Below, piece by piece: positions 1 through 6,162 of a DNA stretch of 13,520 nt. The notes under the pieces were generated by a model. The model was given only the letters and a program-made list of their open reading frames with translations. It was not told the origin of the DNA and did not search any database. Source of the DNA: CAYLZN01 sp964387935. Its GTDB lineage: Bacteria; Acidobacteriota; Vicinamibacteria; Vicinamibacterales; JAFNAJ01. Positions within the stretch are counted from its first letter, which is position 1. Each line of letters starts with the position of its first letter. The DNA is taken from positions 1-13,520 of the forward strand of contig CAYLZN010000133.1 of assembly GCA_964387935.1 (NCBI GenBank), read 5' to 3'. Position numbers and translations under genes: made by a program.

Positions 1-279
1 CTCCGTGTAGAGGAACGCCAGCAGTTCGCGCAGCGTGTCGGTGTTGGCGCGGTACCGGAGGTACGTGCCTTCGCGCTCGACGGTGACGAGTCCCTCGTGA
101 CGCAGCTTCTCGAGGTGGTGCGACAGCGTGGAGGCCGCGCTGCCGACCTCGGCCTGCAGTTCGCCGACCACGAGGCCGTCGGGATGCGCCGCGAGGAGCA
201 GGCGCATGATCTGGAGCCGGGGTTCGGCGCCCATGGCGGCGAACATGTCGGCGTAGCGGCTGACGTCGGCGGGCTCCAC
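1..279 (-). CDS. ArsR/SmtB-family HTH regulator, 3' end cut by window edge
   Basis: The leftward frame begins at GTG (279-277) and stays open to base 1, giving 93 residues without a stop, so the C-terminus is missing. The protein begins VEPADVSRYADMFAAMG, then has EPRLQIMRLLL (about residues 19-29), the recognition-helix region ASTLSHHLEKLRHEGLV (about 49-65) and the wing VEREGTYLRYR (about 67-77). This is the classic winged-helix layout of ArsR/SmtB repressors, which bind operator DNA as dimers and leave it on sensing metal, sulfide or another signal. No cysteine is present in the visible part, so the classic metal-binding CxC box on the recognition helix is absent and the signal cannot be guessed. 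It is divergent from the respiratory genes. A promoter and an inverted repeat lie immediately upstream, suggesting autoregulation. GTG was chosen because no ATG precedes it in frame before the promoter. The family is clear, the specific role unknown. Confidence 0.88.
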   Translation of the reverse strand, partial: MEPADVSRYADMFAAMGAEPRLQIMRLLLAAHPDGLVVGELQAEVGSAASTLSHHLEKLRHEGLVTVEREGTYLRYRANTDTLRELLAFLYTE

Positions 280-286
280 GGCAATA

Positions 287-316
287 ATTCTATGTTTGTA
301 GAAATATAAAAGTCAA
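287..316 (-). promoter_or_regulatory. sigma70-like promoter for the ArsR-type gene
   Basis: Read on the minus strand, TTGACT (316-311) and TAGAAT (292-287) each match the -35 and -10 consensus at five of six positions and are 18 bases apart. The region is strikingly AT-rich against its GC-rich surroundings. A start point about 6-8 bases past the -10 falls on or within a few bases of the GTG start codon at 279, so the transcript is predicted to be leaderless or nearly so. No Shine-Dalgarno sequence precedes the GTG, which agrees. Confidence 0.65.
288..303. promoter_or_regulatory. inverted repeat over the -10, candidate ArsR operator
   Basis: TTCTA (288-292) and TAGAA (299-303) form a perfect inverted repeat with a 6-base spacer. 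It covers the -10 element of the leftward promoter and part of its spacer. ArsR-family repressors typically bind AT-rich imperfect palindromes at this position, so autorepression is likely by inference. The arms are only 5 bases, so chance in AT-rich DNA is possible. Confidence 0.45.
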
Positions 317-330
317 GAGGGCCGCCGCCG

Positions 331-353
331 CGCGGTCCGCGAATGGGACCGCG
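331..353. repeat. GC-rich inverted repeat in the divergent region
   Basis: CGCGGTCC (331-338) and GGACCGCG (346-353) are perfect 8-base inverted arms around a 7-base loop. It sits just outside the -35 of the leftward promoter. There is no T-run after it on either strand and both flanking genes point away, so it is not a terminator. It may be a protein-binding palindrome or simply a chance structure in GC-rich DNA. Confidence 0.45.
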
Positions 354-419
354 GCGCCACCGCCCACGCCGGGATCCCGGCGAAATCCACGGATGGGTCG
401 CCGCCTTTTCGGCAAGTAT

Positions 420-449
420 TTGCGCCAGATTTCTCAAACAGGAGACAAT
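420..449 (+). promoter_or_regulatory. weak candidate rightward promoter for the Rrf2/cco operon
   Basis: TTGCGC (420-425) and GACAAT (444-449), 18 bases apart, are poor matches to -35 (3 of 6) and -10 (4 of 6). They lie in the AT-richest stretch upstream of the Rrf2 gene. The same stretch carries TTTG and CAAA as short inverted arms around 12 bases (419-438). A weak core promoter would fit activator dependence or another sigma factor. This is a tentative call. Confidence 0.22.
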
Positions 450-611
450 TCGTCCGATTTCGTCCCGAGGTCCGGAGGTACATGAGTTGCTTCGGAGTCG
501 GCGACGCGTGCTCCCCCCGGCCGCGCCCGGCTGACCCGGCGCATGCCCAAGCGGTGCCCACTCGACAACCCTCGCAGTCCGCATACCAGAGATGAGGGGC
601 GCGCTCGACGT

Positions 612-1133
612 GTGTCCGGTCGGACGGGCCGGACGCGCGGCCTTCAGTTGACGCGCGCCGCTGACTATGCCGTCCGCGCGCTCATTCACCTGGGCACCCT
701 TCCGCTCGGTCGGCGGATCTCGCGCGAGGACCTCTCGGCCGCCATCGGTGCGCCGGCCCAGTTCGTGGGCAAGGTGCTCCAGCAACTGGCGGGCGTGGGG
801 CTGGTGACGTCGCATCGGGGGATCGGAGGCGGGTTTTCGCTGCCCGCCTCGGCCCTCGAGGCGACGATGCTCGACGCGGTGACGGCGATCGACGGGCCGA
901 TCGCGCTCAATACCTGCATGGCTCCCGATACGCCGTGCGAGCGGGCGGCCCTGTGCCCGGCGCACCGCGTCTGGCACGACGCCCAGCATCGCGTGGCGGA
1001 GGTGCTTCGCGCGGCAACGATTCGCGCGCTGGCCGACCAGGCCCGCGCCGAAACCACGCCCCGTCACGAGGGCCGGGTGGCCTCAACGATGGAATCGCAG
1101 GGAACTCTCCGAGACAGGATGGCAGACCGATGA
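612..1133 (+). CDS. Rrf2-family transcriptional regulator with three-cysteine cluster site
   Basis: This is a DNA-binding regulator of the Rrf2 family (IscR, NsrR, RirA relatives), in which a [2Fe-2S] or [4Fe-4S] cluster usually senses iron-sulfur status, oxygen or NO. The hallmark start LTRAADYAVRAL (bases 648-683) is followed by the winged-helix region with QFVGKVLQQLAGVGLV and the wing SHRGIGGGFSL. The sensor segment is CMAPDTPCERAALCPAHRVW, with cysteines at positions 90, 97 and 103 counted from base 648, spaced x6 and x5. The start is uncertain. GTG 612 has GAGGGG (594-599) 12 bases upstream. TTG 648 would give the usual family N-terminus and 161 residues but has no clear SD. ATG 543 would add an arginine-rich extension not typical of the family. 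The stop overlaps the ccoNO start by 4 bases (ATGA), so it is co-transcribed with the oxidase it probably controls. NsrR-, IscR- or other-type identity cannot be decided. Confidence 0.9.
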   Translation: MSGRTGRTRGLQLTRAADYAVRALIHLGTLPLGRRISREDLSAAIGAPAQFVGKVLQQLAGVGLVTSHRGIGGGFSLPASALEATMLDAVTAIDGPIALNTCMAPDTPCERAALCPAHRVWHDAQHRVAEVLRAATIRALADQARAETTPRHEGRVASTMESQGTLRDRMADR

Positions 1134-3373
1134 GCGACAGCGTGCGCTACGACGATCGAACCCCGCGGCTGTTCTTCCTCGCCGCCGTGGTCTGGGCTGT
1201 GGTCGGCATGCTCGTGGGCGTCCTGATCGCGGCCATGCTCTTCATGCCCGCGCTCAACCTGGCGCCCTACCTCACGTTCGGGAGGCTCCGGCCGCTCCAC
1301 ACGAACGCGGTGATCTTCGCCTTCGTGGGGAACATCATCTTTGCCGGCACCTACCACTCGATGCAGCGGCTGCTGAAGACCAGGCTCTTCAGCGACGGGC
1401 TCTCGAAGTTCCACTTCTGGGGCTGGCAGCTGCTCATCGTGGCCGCGGCGCTCGCGCTGGTGAACGGAAACACCCAGGCCAAGGAATACGCCGAGCTGCC
1501 CTGGGTCCTCGACCTCGTCATCACCGTGCTCTGGGTGACCTTCGCGATCAACTTCTTCGGCACGATCGCGATCCGGCGCGAGAAGCACCTGTACGTGGCC
1601 ATCTGGTTCTACATCGCGACGATCGTCGCGGTCGCCATCCTGCACATCGGCAACAGCATGGCGATGCCCTACTCGCTGCTGGGGAGCTACTCGGCCTACT
1701 CGGGCGTCAAGGACGCGCTGATGCAGTGGTGGTACGGCCACAACGCCGTGGCGTTCTTCCTGACGACGCCCTATCTGGGACTGATGTACTACTACCTGCC
1801 CAAGGCCGCCGAGCGGCCGGTGTTCAGCTACCGGCTGTCGATCATGCACTTCTGGTCGCTCGTCTTCGTCTACATCTGGGCCGGTCCGCATCACCTCCAC
1901 TACTCGGCCATCCCGGAGTGGCTGTCCACGCTCGGGATGCTCTTCTCCCTCATCCTCTGGATGCCGTCGTGGGGCGGCATGGTGAACGGGTTCTTCACGC
2001 TGCGCGGCGCCTGGCACAAGCTGCGCGAGGACCCGATCCTCAAGTTCATGGTCGTCGCGGTGACCTACTACGGCATGGCCACGTTCGAGGGCCCGATGAT
2101 GTCGATCAAGTCGGTCAACGTCGTGTCGCATTTCACCGACTGGACCATCGGCCACGTGCACGCGGGCGCGCTCGGCTGGAATGCCTTCCTCTCCTTCGGC
2201 ATCCTCTACTGGGTCGTGCCACGCCTCTGGAAAACGCCGCTCTACTCCAACACGCTCGCAACCGCGCACTTCTGGGTGTCGACGGTCGGCCTCATCCTCT
2301 ACCAGGTGTCGATGTGGGTGGCCGGCATCACGCAGTGGGGCATGTGGCGCGCGTTCGAAGCCGACGGCCGCCTCGTGTATCCCGACTTCATCGAGACCGT
2401 CATCCGCATCGTGCCGCTCTACTGGGTGCGCCTGGTCGCCGCGCTGCTGTTCTTCACCGGCATGCTCATGCTGGTGTGGAACGTCTTCAAGACCATCAAG
2501 GCCGCGCCCGCCGATTACGCGGTCGAGCCCGAGGTGAGCGCCCCGCCGCTCGTGCGGGACCTCTCGGCCCCTGGCGCCGTGACGCCGGCCAACACCTACG
2601 ACTACGCCCTCTACCGACTGCAGCACGTGCTCCGCCACGGTTTCCATCGGGCGCTCGAGGCGCGCACGGTGACGTTCACCGTGCTGGTGGTCCTGGCCCT
2701 GTCGGTGGGCTCGCTCGTGCAGTCGATCCCGATGTTCTTCAACCGGTCGAACGTGAAGGAGATCGCGAGCGTCAAGCCCCTGACGCCGCTCGAGGTCGTC
2801 GGGCGCGACATCTACATCAGGGAGGGCTGCTACAACTGCCACTCCCAGCTCGTCCGGCCCTTCCGGTTCGAGACGGAGCGCTACGGGGAGTACTCCAAGG
2901 CCGGCGAGTACGTCTACGACCATCCCTTCCAGTGGGGGTCGAAGCGGACGGGGCCGGACCTGCACCGCGTGGGCGGCAAGTACCCGTCGCTCTGGCACGT
3001 CCGTCACATGGCGCGGCCCGATTCCACGACCCCGGGGTCCGTCATGCCGCGCTACCCGCACCTGGCGAGAGACGAGTACGACACGAGCCTCATTGGCGCC
3101 AAGTTGCGTGCGCTGCGGGCGCTCGGCGTGCCCTACACGGATGGAGACATCGAGACGGCCACGACCGCCATGGCTGCCCAGGCCAGGATCATCGCGACCG
3201 AGGTCGAGGCGCAGCAGGGCCCGCAGGGCCTGGCGGATCGGGAGATCGTGGCGCTGACGGCCTACCTGCAGCGGCTCGGGACCGACATCAAGTGGAAACG
3301 CGGCCTGCCGCAGGCGGTGACCGCGACGCAGGCGACCACACTTCCCGCGCCGGCCGCGGCATCGGGGCAGTAG
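1130..3373 (+). CDS. ccoNO: cbb3-type cytochrome c oxidase, fused CcoN-CcoO subunit
   Basis: A 747-residue fusion of the catalytic haem-copper subunit CcoN (about 1-455) and the membrane-anchored monohaem cytochrome c subunit CcoO (about 500-747). The complex reduces oxygen to water at high affinity and pumps protons. Seen in the CcoN part: His57 (low-spin haem b), His204 in WWYGHNAVAFF (CuB), Tyr248 (expected His-Tyr crosslink), His254-His255 (CuB), Glu320, and His342/His344 in IGHVHAG (haem b3 and haem b). Many hydrophobic helices are present. The linker (about 456-500) is proline- and alanine-containing and hydrophilic. The CcoO part has one transmembrane helix (about 514-533), the haem-c site CYNCH (567-571) and a likely axial Met639 in GSVMPRYPHL. 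No stop or frameshift lies between the parts. ATG 1130 was chosen because SDSVRYDDRTPRLFF is the natural N-terminus just before helix 1, and it overlaps the Rrf2 stop by 4 bases. CcoNO fusions are known in some phyla. Confidence 0.96.
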   Translation: MSDSVRYDDRTPRLFFLAAVVWAVVGMLVGVLIAAMLFMPALNLAPYLTFGRLRPLHTNAVIFAFVGNIIFAGTYHSMQRLLKTRLFSDGLSKFHFWGWQLLIVAAALALVNGNTQAKEYAELPWVLDLVITVLWVTFAINFFGTIAIRREKHLYVAIWFYIATIVAVAILHIGNSMAMPYSLLGSYSAYSGVKDALMQWWYGHNAVAFFLTTPYLGLMYYYLPKAAERPVFSYRLSIMHFWSLVFVYIWAGPHHLHYSAIPEWLSTLGMLFSLILWMPSWGGMVNGFFTLRGAWHKLREDPILKFMVVAVTYYGMATFEGPMMSIKSVNVVSHFTDWTIGHVHAGALGWNAFLSFGILYWVVPRLWKTPLYSNTLATAHFWVSTVGLILYQVSMWVAGITQWGMWRAFEADGRLVYPDFIETVIRIVPLYWVRLVAALLFFTGMLMLVWNVFKTIKAAPADYAVEPEVSAPPLVRDLSAPGAVTPANTYDYALYRLQHVLRHGFHRALEARTVTFTVLVVLALSVGSLVQSIPMFFNRSNVKEIASVKPLTPLEVVGRDIYIREGCYNCHSQLVRPFRFETERYGEYSKAGEYVYDHPFQWGSKRTGPDLHRVGGKYPSLWHVRHMARPDSTTPGSVMPRYPHLARDEYDTSLIGAKLRALRALGVPYTDGDIETATTAMAAQARIIATEVEAQQGPQGLADREIVALTAYLQRLGTDIKWKRGLPQAVTATQATTLPAPAAASGQ

Positions 3374-3375
3374 CC

Positions 3376-3600
3376 ATGCTGCAGGAACTGGCGGCGCGGA
3401 CCGGCGCTGGCGCGCTGGTGATCGCCTCGATGCTGTTCTTCCTCGCGGTGTACGTGGCGATCGCGGTCCGCGTCTATCGGGCGAGGAACGAGGACATGGA
3501 CGCGCGGGCGCGGCTGGCGCTCGAGGGGGACCCCGGGCCTGAAGGCCCGGGGCTCCGAGAGAAAGGCCCGGGGGAAGGCCCGGGGCTCCGAAAGCCCTGA
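3376..3600 (+). CDS. ccoQ: CcoQ-like small membrane subunit of cbb3 oxidase
   Basis: A 74-residue protein with one transmembrane helix (about 12-33, GALVIASMLFFLAVYVAIAV) followed by a charged tail (RVYRARNEDMDARARLALE). CcoQ is a small accessory helix that stabilises cbb3 or its CcoP contact. Sequence conservation is low, so the call rests on size, topology and place between ccoNO and ccoP. It begins two bases after the ccoNO stop. The last 20 or so residues are odd: EGPGLR occurs twice (56-61 and 67-72), separated by EKGPG, and is encoded by an 18-base exact repeat and a hairpin. This low-complexity tail looks like inserted repeat DNA translated in frame rather than conserved protein. The natural C-terminus may once have been near residue 50. 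Confidence 0.75.
   Translation: MLQELAARTGAGALVIASMLFFLAVYVAIAVRVYRARNEDMDARARLALEGDPGPEGPGLREKGPGEGPGLRKP
3531..3591. repeat. REP-like palindrome and direct repeats inside the ccoQ 3' end
   Basis: CCCCGGGCCT (3531-3540) and AGGCCCGGGG (3543-3552) form a perfect 10-base stem with a GA loop. The 18-base string GAAGGCCCGGGGCTCCGA occurs at 3541-3558 and again, exactly, at 3574-3591. AAGGCCCGGGG occurs three times (3542-3552, 3563-3573, 3575-3585). The layout resembles short extragenic palindromic (REP-type) elements. Here it lies in coding sequence and keeps the frame. In mRNA it would form a strong hairpin between ccoNO and ccoP, which could protect or attenuate transcripts. There is no T-run, so it is not a standard intrinsic terminator. 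Confidence 0.75.
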
Positions 3601-3618
3601 CAGAAACGGACGGAGACC

Positions 3619-4206
3619 ATGGCACAGTACGAAGACAAGGTCCTCCACGAACTGGACGGCATCAAGGAGTACGACAACCCGATGCCGGGCTGGCTCATGG
3701 CCATCTGGTGGGGGTCGCTCTTCTTTTCGGCGGCCTACCTGATCTTCTACGCGCTCAGCTTCGGCGAGGGCACGATGGAGGCGGAGTACCGCGGGCAGAC
3801 CCAGCGGGAACTGGCCTCGGTGCAGTCGTACTTCGACGCGAACCCGCTCGTGTCGCCAACGCCGGCGGAGTTGCTCGCGGGCGTGAAGGACCCCGCGGTC
3901 CTCGACCTGGGCGCGGCCCGCTTCGCGCGGTCGTGCGCCGCCTGCCACGGCGCGCAGGCGCAAGGACTGATCGGGCCGAACCTCACCGACGATCGCTGGA
4001 TTCACGGCGGCTCGGTGGAGCAGATCTTCCAGTCCATCGCGAAGGGCTGGCCTGCGAAGGGCATGCCGCCGTGGGGCCGTGTGGTCAGGCCGGAGGAACT
4101 CTCCGCCCTCGTGGCGCACGTGCGGAGCCTGCAGGGGTCCAATCCGCCCAATGCGAAGCCGCCGGAGGGCGACCCGTTCGCGCCCGAGCCTGTTCCCGGG
4201 AGCTGA
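3619..4206 (+). CDS. ccoP: short, single-haem CcoP subunit of cbb3 oxidase
   Basis: A 195-residue membrane-anchored cytochrome c. The N-terminal part YDNPMPGWLMAIWWGSLFF (about 18-36) is typical of CcoP and leads into one transmembrane helix (about 25-47). A single cytochrome c domain follows: CAACH at 106-110 binds one haem, and Met149 in KGMPPWG is the likely axial ligand. The tail (about 173-195) is proline-rich. Usual CcoP proteins are about 300 residues with two haem-c domains. One whole domain is missing here, and no second CxxCH is present in any part. It starts 18 bases after ccoQ, with GGAG (3612-3615) close before the ATG, and ends one base before ccoG. CcoP accepts electrons and passes them to CcoO/CcoN. 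A single-domain version shortens that wire. Confidence 0.92.
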   Translation: MAQYEDKVLHELDGIKEYDNPMPGWLMAIWWGSLFFSAAYLIFYALSFGEGTMEAEYRGQTQRELASVQSYFDANPLVSPTPAELLAGVKDPAVLDLGAARFARSCAACHGAQAQGLIGPNLTDDRWIHGGSVEQIFQSIAKGWPAKGMPPWGRVVRPEELSALVAHVRSLQGSNPPNAKPPEGDPFAPEPVPGS

Positions 4207-4207
4207 C

Positions 4208-5629
4208 GTGGCGGGTCCGGTCTTCAACGTCGCGCCGGAGGAGGAACTCCTCTACAGCCTGTCGGCCGACGGGAAGCGCAGGTTCATGCATCCCGTGGTC
4301 CGAAAGGGTCGGTTCTGGGCGATCCGGCGCACCATCGCGTACGCGCTCTTTGTGCTGTTCCTGGCGCTTCCGCTGATTCCGGTTGGAGGCCATCCCGCGC
4401 TGCAGATCGACCTGGCGACCAGGGAGACGCACGTGTTCGGCACCACCTTCCATCCCACCGACAGCCTGATCCTGGTCGCCCTTGGCTTCGGCGTCATCGT
4501 GACGATCTTTTTCGTCGGCTCCACGTTCGGACGGATGTGGTGTGGGTTCGCCTGCCCGCAGACCGTGTACCTCGAGTTCTTCTTCCGGCCGATCGAAGCC
4601 TGGCTCGAGGGCGGGCCGCTCATGCAGAAGCGGCTGAATGCGGCGCCCCTGAGCCGGGAGAAGGCCACCATCAAGGTCGCCAAGTGGGTGCTGTGGACGG
4701 CGCTCGCACTGCTGATGGCGTCCACCTTCGTTGCGTACTTCGTCGGCTGGAAGGCGTTGCTGCCCGGCCTGCTGACCAACCCGATGGCGTGGACGGGCAC
4801 CCTGTTCACCATCGGCCTGGTCGCCGCCGCGATTCTGTTCGACTTCGGCTGGTTCCGGGACCAGATGTGCACCATCGCCTGTCCCTACGGCCGACTGCAG
4901 AACGTGCTGGCGGATCGGAACACGGTGCTCGTGGCCTACGACGAGCGGCGCGGCGACCCGAAGGTGAAGCTGCGGGACCGGCTGGTGGGTGTGCTGGCCG
5001 GCGACTGTATCGACTGCAAGCATTGCGTCACCTCGTGCCCGACGGGGACCGACATCCGGCGTGGCCTCCAACCCGAGTGCATCGGCGTGGCGCAGTGTGT
5101 CGATGCGTGCGAAGAGGTGATGCTCCAGCAGGGCAAGCCCATCGGCTTGATCAAGTTCACCTCGGAGACCGAGCAGCAGGGAGGCGTGCGGCGGCTGTGG
5201 CGGCCTCGCAATCTGATCTACCTGGTCCTCATGACCGTCGCCTGGGGGACGTTCGCCGGCCTCATCGCCACGCGGGAGGCCGCGCTCGTCGAGATCCTGC
5301 GCGGGGGACGCGAAGCGTATCGCCTGCTGCCGACCGGGCAGGTGGCCAACCAGCAGCGCTTCAGGATTACCAACCAGGGGGGCGAGACGCAGCGCTTCAC
5401 GATCGAGGTGCTGAGCCCGCAGGGGGCCATCCTCGTCGTGAGCGACGCGCCCGTGGCCGTCGAGCCCAGCAAGCTCGTGACCGTCAACGCCGTCACGACC
5501 GTGCCCCGCCACGTCTTCAGCGACGGGCAGGCGCCGGTCCAGTACCTCGTGCGCTCAGACCGTGGGTTCACCAAGGAGGTCGGCTTCCTCCTGCTCGGCC
5601 CCTACAGCACCTCCGGGAGCCAGCCGTGA
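4208..5629 (+). CDS. ccoG: CcoG (RdxA/FixG) membrane ferredoxin, cbb3 assembly
   Basis: A 473-residue polyferredoxin-like membrane protein. CcoG is known as a cupric reductase that helps deliver copper for cbb3 assembly. Seen: membrane helices at about 42-60, 86-105, 158-180, 197-213 and 335-353; the conserved motifs WCGFACPQTVYLEFFF (Cys112, Cys116) and CTIACPYGRLQ (Cys221, Cys225); a ferredoxin-like segment CIDCKHCVTSCP (Cys267, 270, 273, 277), then CIGVAQCVDAC (Cys291, 297, 301); and a C-terminal periplasmic immunoglobulin-like domain (about 375-465). In most family members the second segment reads CxxCxxCxxxC. Residue 294 is Val here, so one cluster ligand is missing. GTG 4208 has GGGAG (4198-4202) five bases upstream and follows the ccoP stop by one base. 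It overlaps ccoH by 4 bases. Confidence 0.95.
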   Translation: MAGPVFNVAPEEELLYSLSADGKRRFMHPVVRKGRFWAIRRTIAYALFVLFLALPLIPVGGHPALQIDLATRETHVFGTTFHPTDSLILVALGFGVIVTIFFVGSTFGRMWCGFACPQTVYLEFFFRPIEAWLEGGPLMQKRLNAAPLSREKATIKVAKWVLWTALALLMASTFVAYFVGWKALLPGLLTNPMAWTGTLFTIGLVAAAILFDFGWFRDQMCTIACPYGRLQNVLADRNTVLVAYDERRGDPKVKLRDRLVGVLAGDCIDCKHCVTSCPTGTDIRRGLQPECIGVAQCVDACEEVMLQQGKPIGLIKFTSETEQQGGVRRLWRPRNLIYLVLMTVAWGTFAGLIATREAALVEILRGGREAYRLLPTGQVANQQRFRITNQGGETQRFTIEVLSPQGAILVVSDAPVAVEPSKLVTVNAVTTVPRHVFSDGQAPVQYLVRSDRGFTKEVGFLLLGPYSTSGSQP

Positions 5630-6162
5630 AGTTCTTCCGCCTCGTGTTCGAGTATCGCTGGCCGATCTTCCTCGGCGGCCACCTGGCGATGTCGATCATC
5701 GCCTGCGGCGTGCTCGTGTGGTACGCCACGCGGCCGGACAGCCCGCGCCCGATCAGGGGGTACTACGAGGCGGCCCAGGCGTGGGACGCTGACGAGGCGG
5801 TCGAGGCGGCCAGCCGGCAGCTGGGGTGGACCGTGCAGTACGACCTGCCGTCCGGCATCCCGCACTATGCCGGCATGCCTCGGCCGGTGGACGTGCGCGT
5901 GGCGGACCGCGACGGCAAGCCCGTGTCGGGTCTGACCGGTCGCCTGTTCGCGATCCGGCCCTCGGACACGCGGCTGAACCAGCAGGGAGACCTGACCGAG
6001 ATGCCCCAGACCCCGGGGAGCTACCGGACGATCGTCCTCCTCGACGAGCCGGGAGCCTGGGAACTTTGGATTGACACCCGTCAACAGGCCCTTCGTTTCG
6101 TGCACGCCGCCCGCCTGGCCGTCCCGGCGGCTACGCCCGTGCCGGAGGTCACGCCCCGGTGA
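5626..6162 (+). CDS. ccoH: FixH/CcoH family protein, cbb3 assembly
   Basis: A 178-residue protein with one N-terminal transmembrane helix (about 12-34) and a periplasmic domain. The FixH signature YYEAAQAWDADEAV (46-59) follows the helix. The domain ends with the family pattern GSYRTIVLLDEPGAWELWI (131-149). CcoH/FixH is needed for stable assembly of cbb3 and works with the copper transporter CcoI and with CcoG. GTG 5626 overlaps the ccoG stop (GTGA), and its own stop overlaps the ccoI start in the same way, so translation is probably coupled. The length is slightly above the usual 150-170 because of a proline-containing tail (about 166-178). Confidence 0.9.
   Translation: MKFFRLVFEYRWPIFLGGHLAMSIIACGVLVWYATRPDSPRPIRGYYEAAQAWDADEAVEAASRQLGWTVQYDLPSGIPHYAGMPRPVDVRVADRDGKPVSGLTGRLFAIRPSDTRLNQQGDLTEMPQTPGSYRTIVLLDEPGAWELWIDTRQQALRFVHAARLAVPAATPVPEVTPR

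Larger units (their letters stand above)
280..611. other. divergent intergenic region between the ArsR and Rrf2 genes
   Basis: These 332 bases hold no convincing gene. Bases 280-316 are the leftward promoter. Bases 331-353 form a GC-rich inverted repeat. Bases 405-460 are less GC-rich than the rest and are the most plausible place for a rightward promoter serving the Rrf2/cco genes. Bases 470-600 contain GGAGGT (474-479) and short open frames with no family resemblance. A rightward transcript from about 455 would have a leader of roughly 150 bases. No clear FNR/FixK box (TTGAT-N4-ATCAA) was seen. Confidence 0.6.

Noticed and set aside
474..595. GGAGGT (474-479) followed by ATG 482 and a 37-codon frame ending at 595, or TTG 487 and a 15-codon frame, as a possible leader peptide.
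   Set aside because: The ATG is only 2 bases from the SD, the products have no family resemblance or regulatory codon run, and no attenuator hairpin with a T-run follows. The string may be chance.
1726..3375. The reading frame of ccoQ is open far upstream, through much of ccoNO, suggesting a much longer protein.
   Set aside because: The upstream part is an out-of-frame Arg/Pro/His-rich translation of ccoNO. The membrane helix and the ATG at 3376, just after the ccoNO stop, mark the real gene.
3531..3600. The ccoQ hairpin as an intrinsic terminator.
   Set aside because: The stem is strong but no T-run follows on the plus strand, and ccoP, an essential subunit gene, lies directly downstream.
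1064..3625. A very long open frame on the minus strand opposite ccoNO, and similar ones opposite ccoG, ccoI and actB.
   Set aside because: They are rich in Arg, His, Gly and Pro, with no recognisable motif, and mirror codon bias of the real genes on the plus strand. They are a normal side effect of high GC content.
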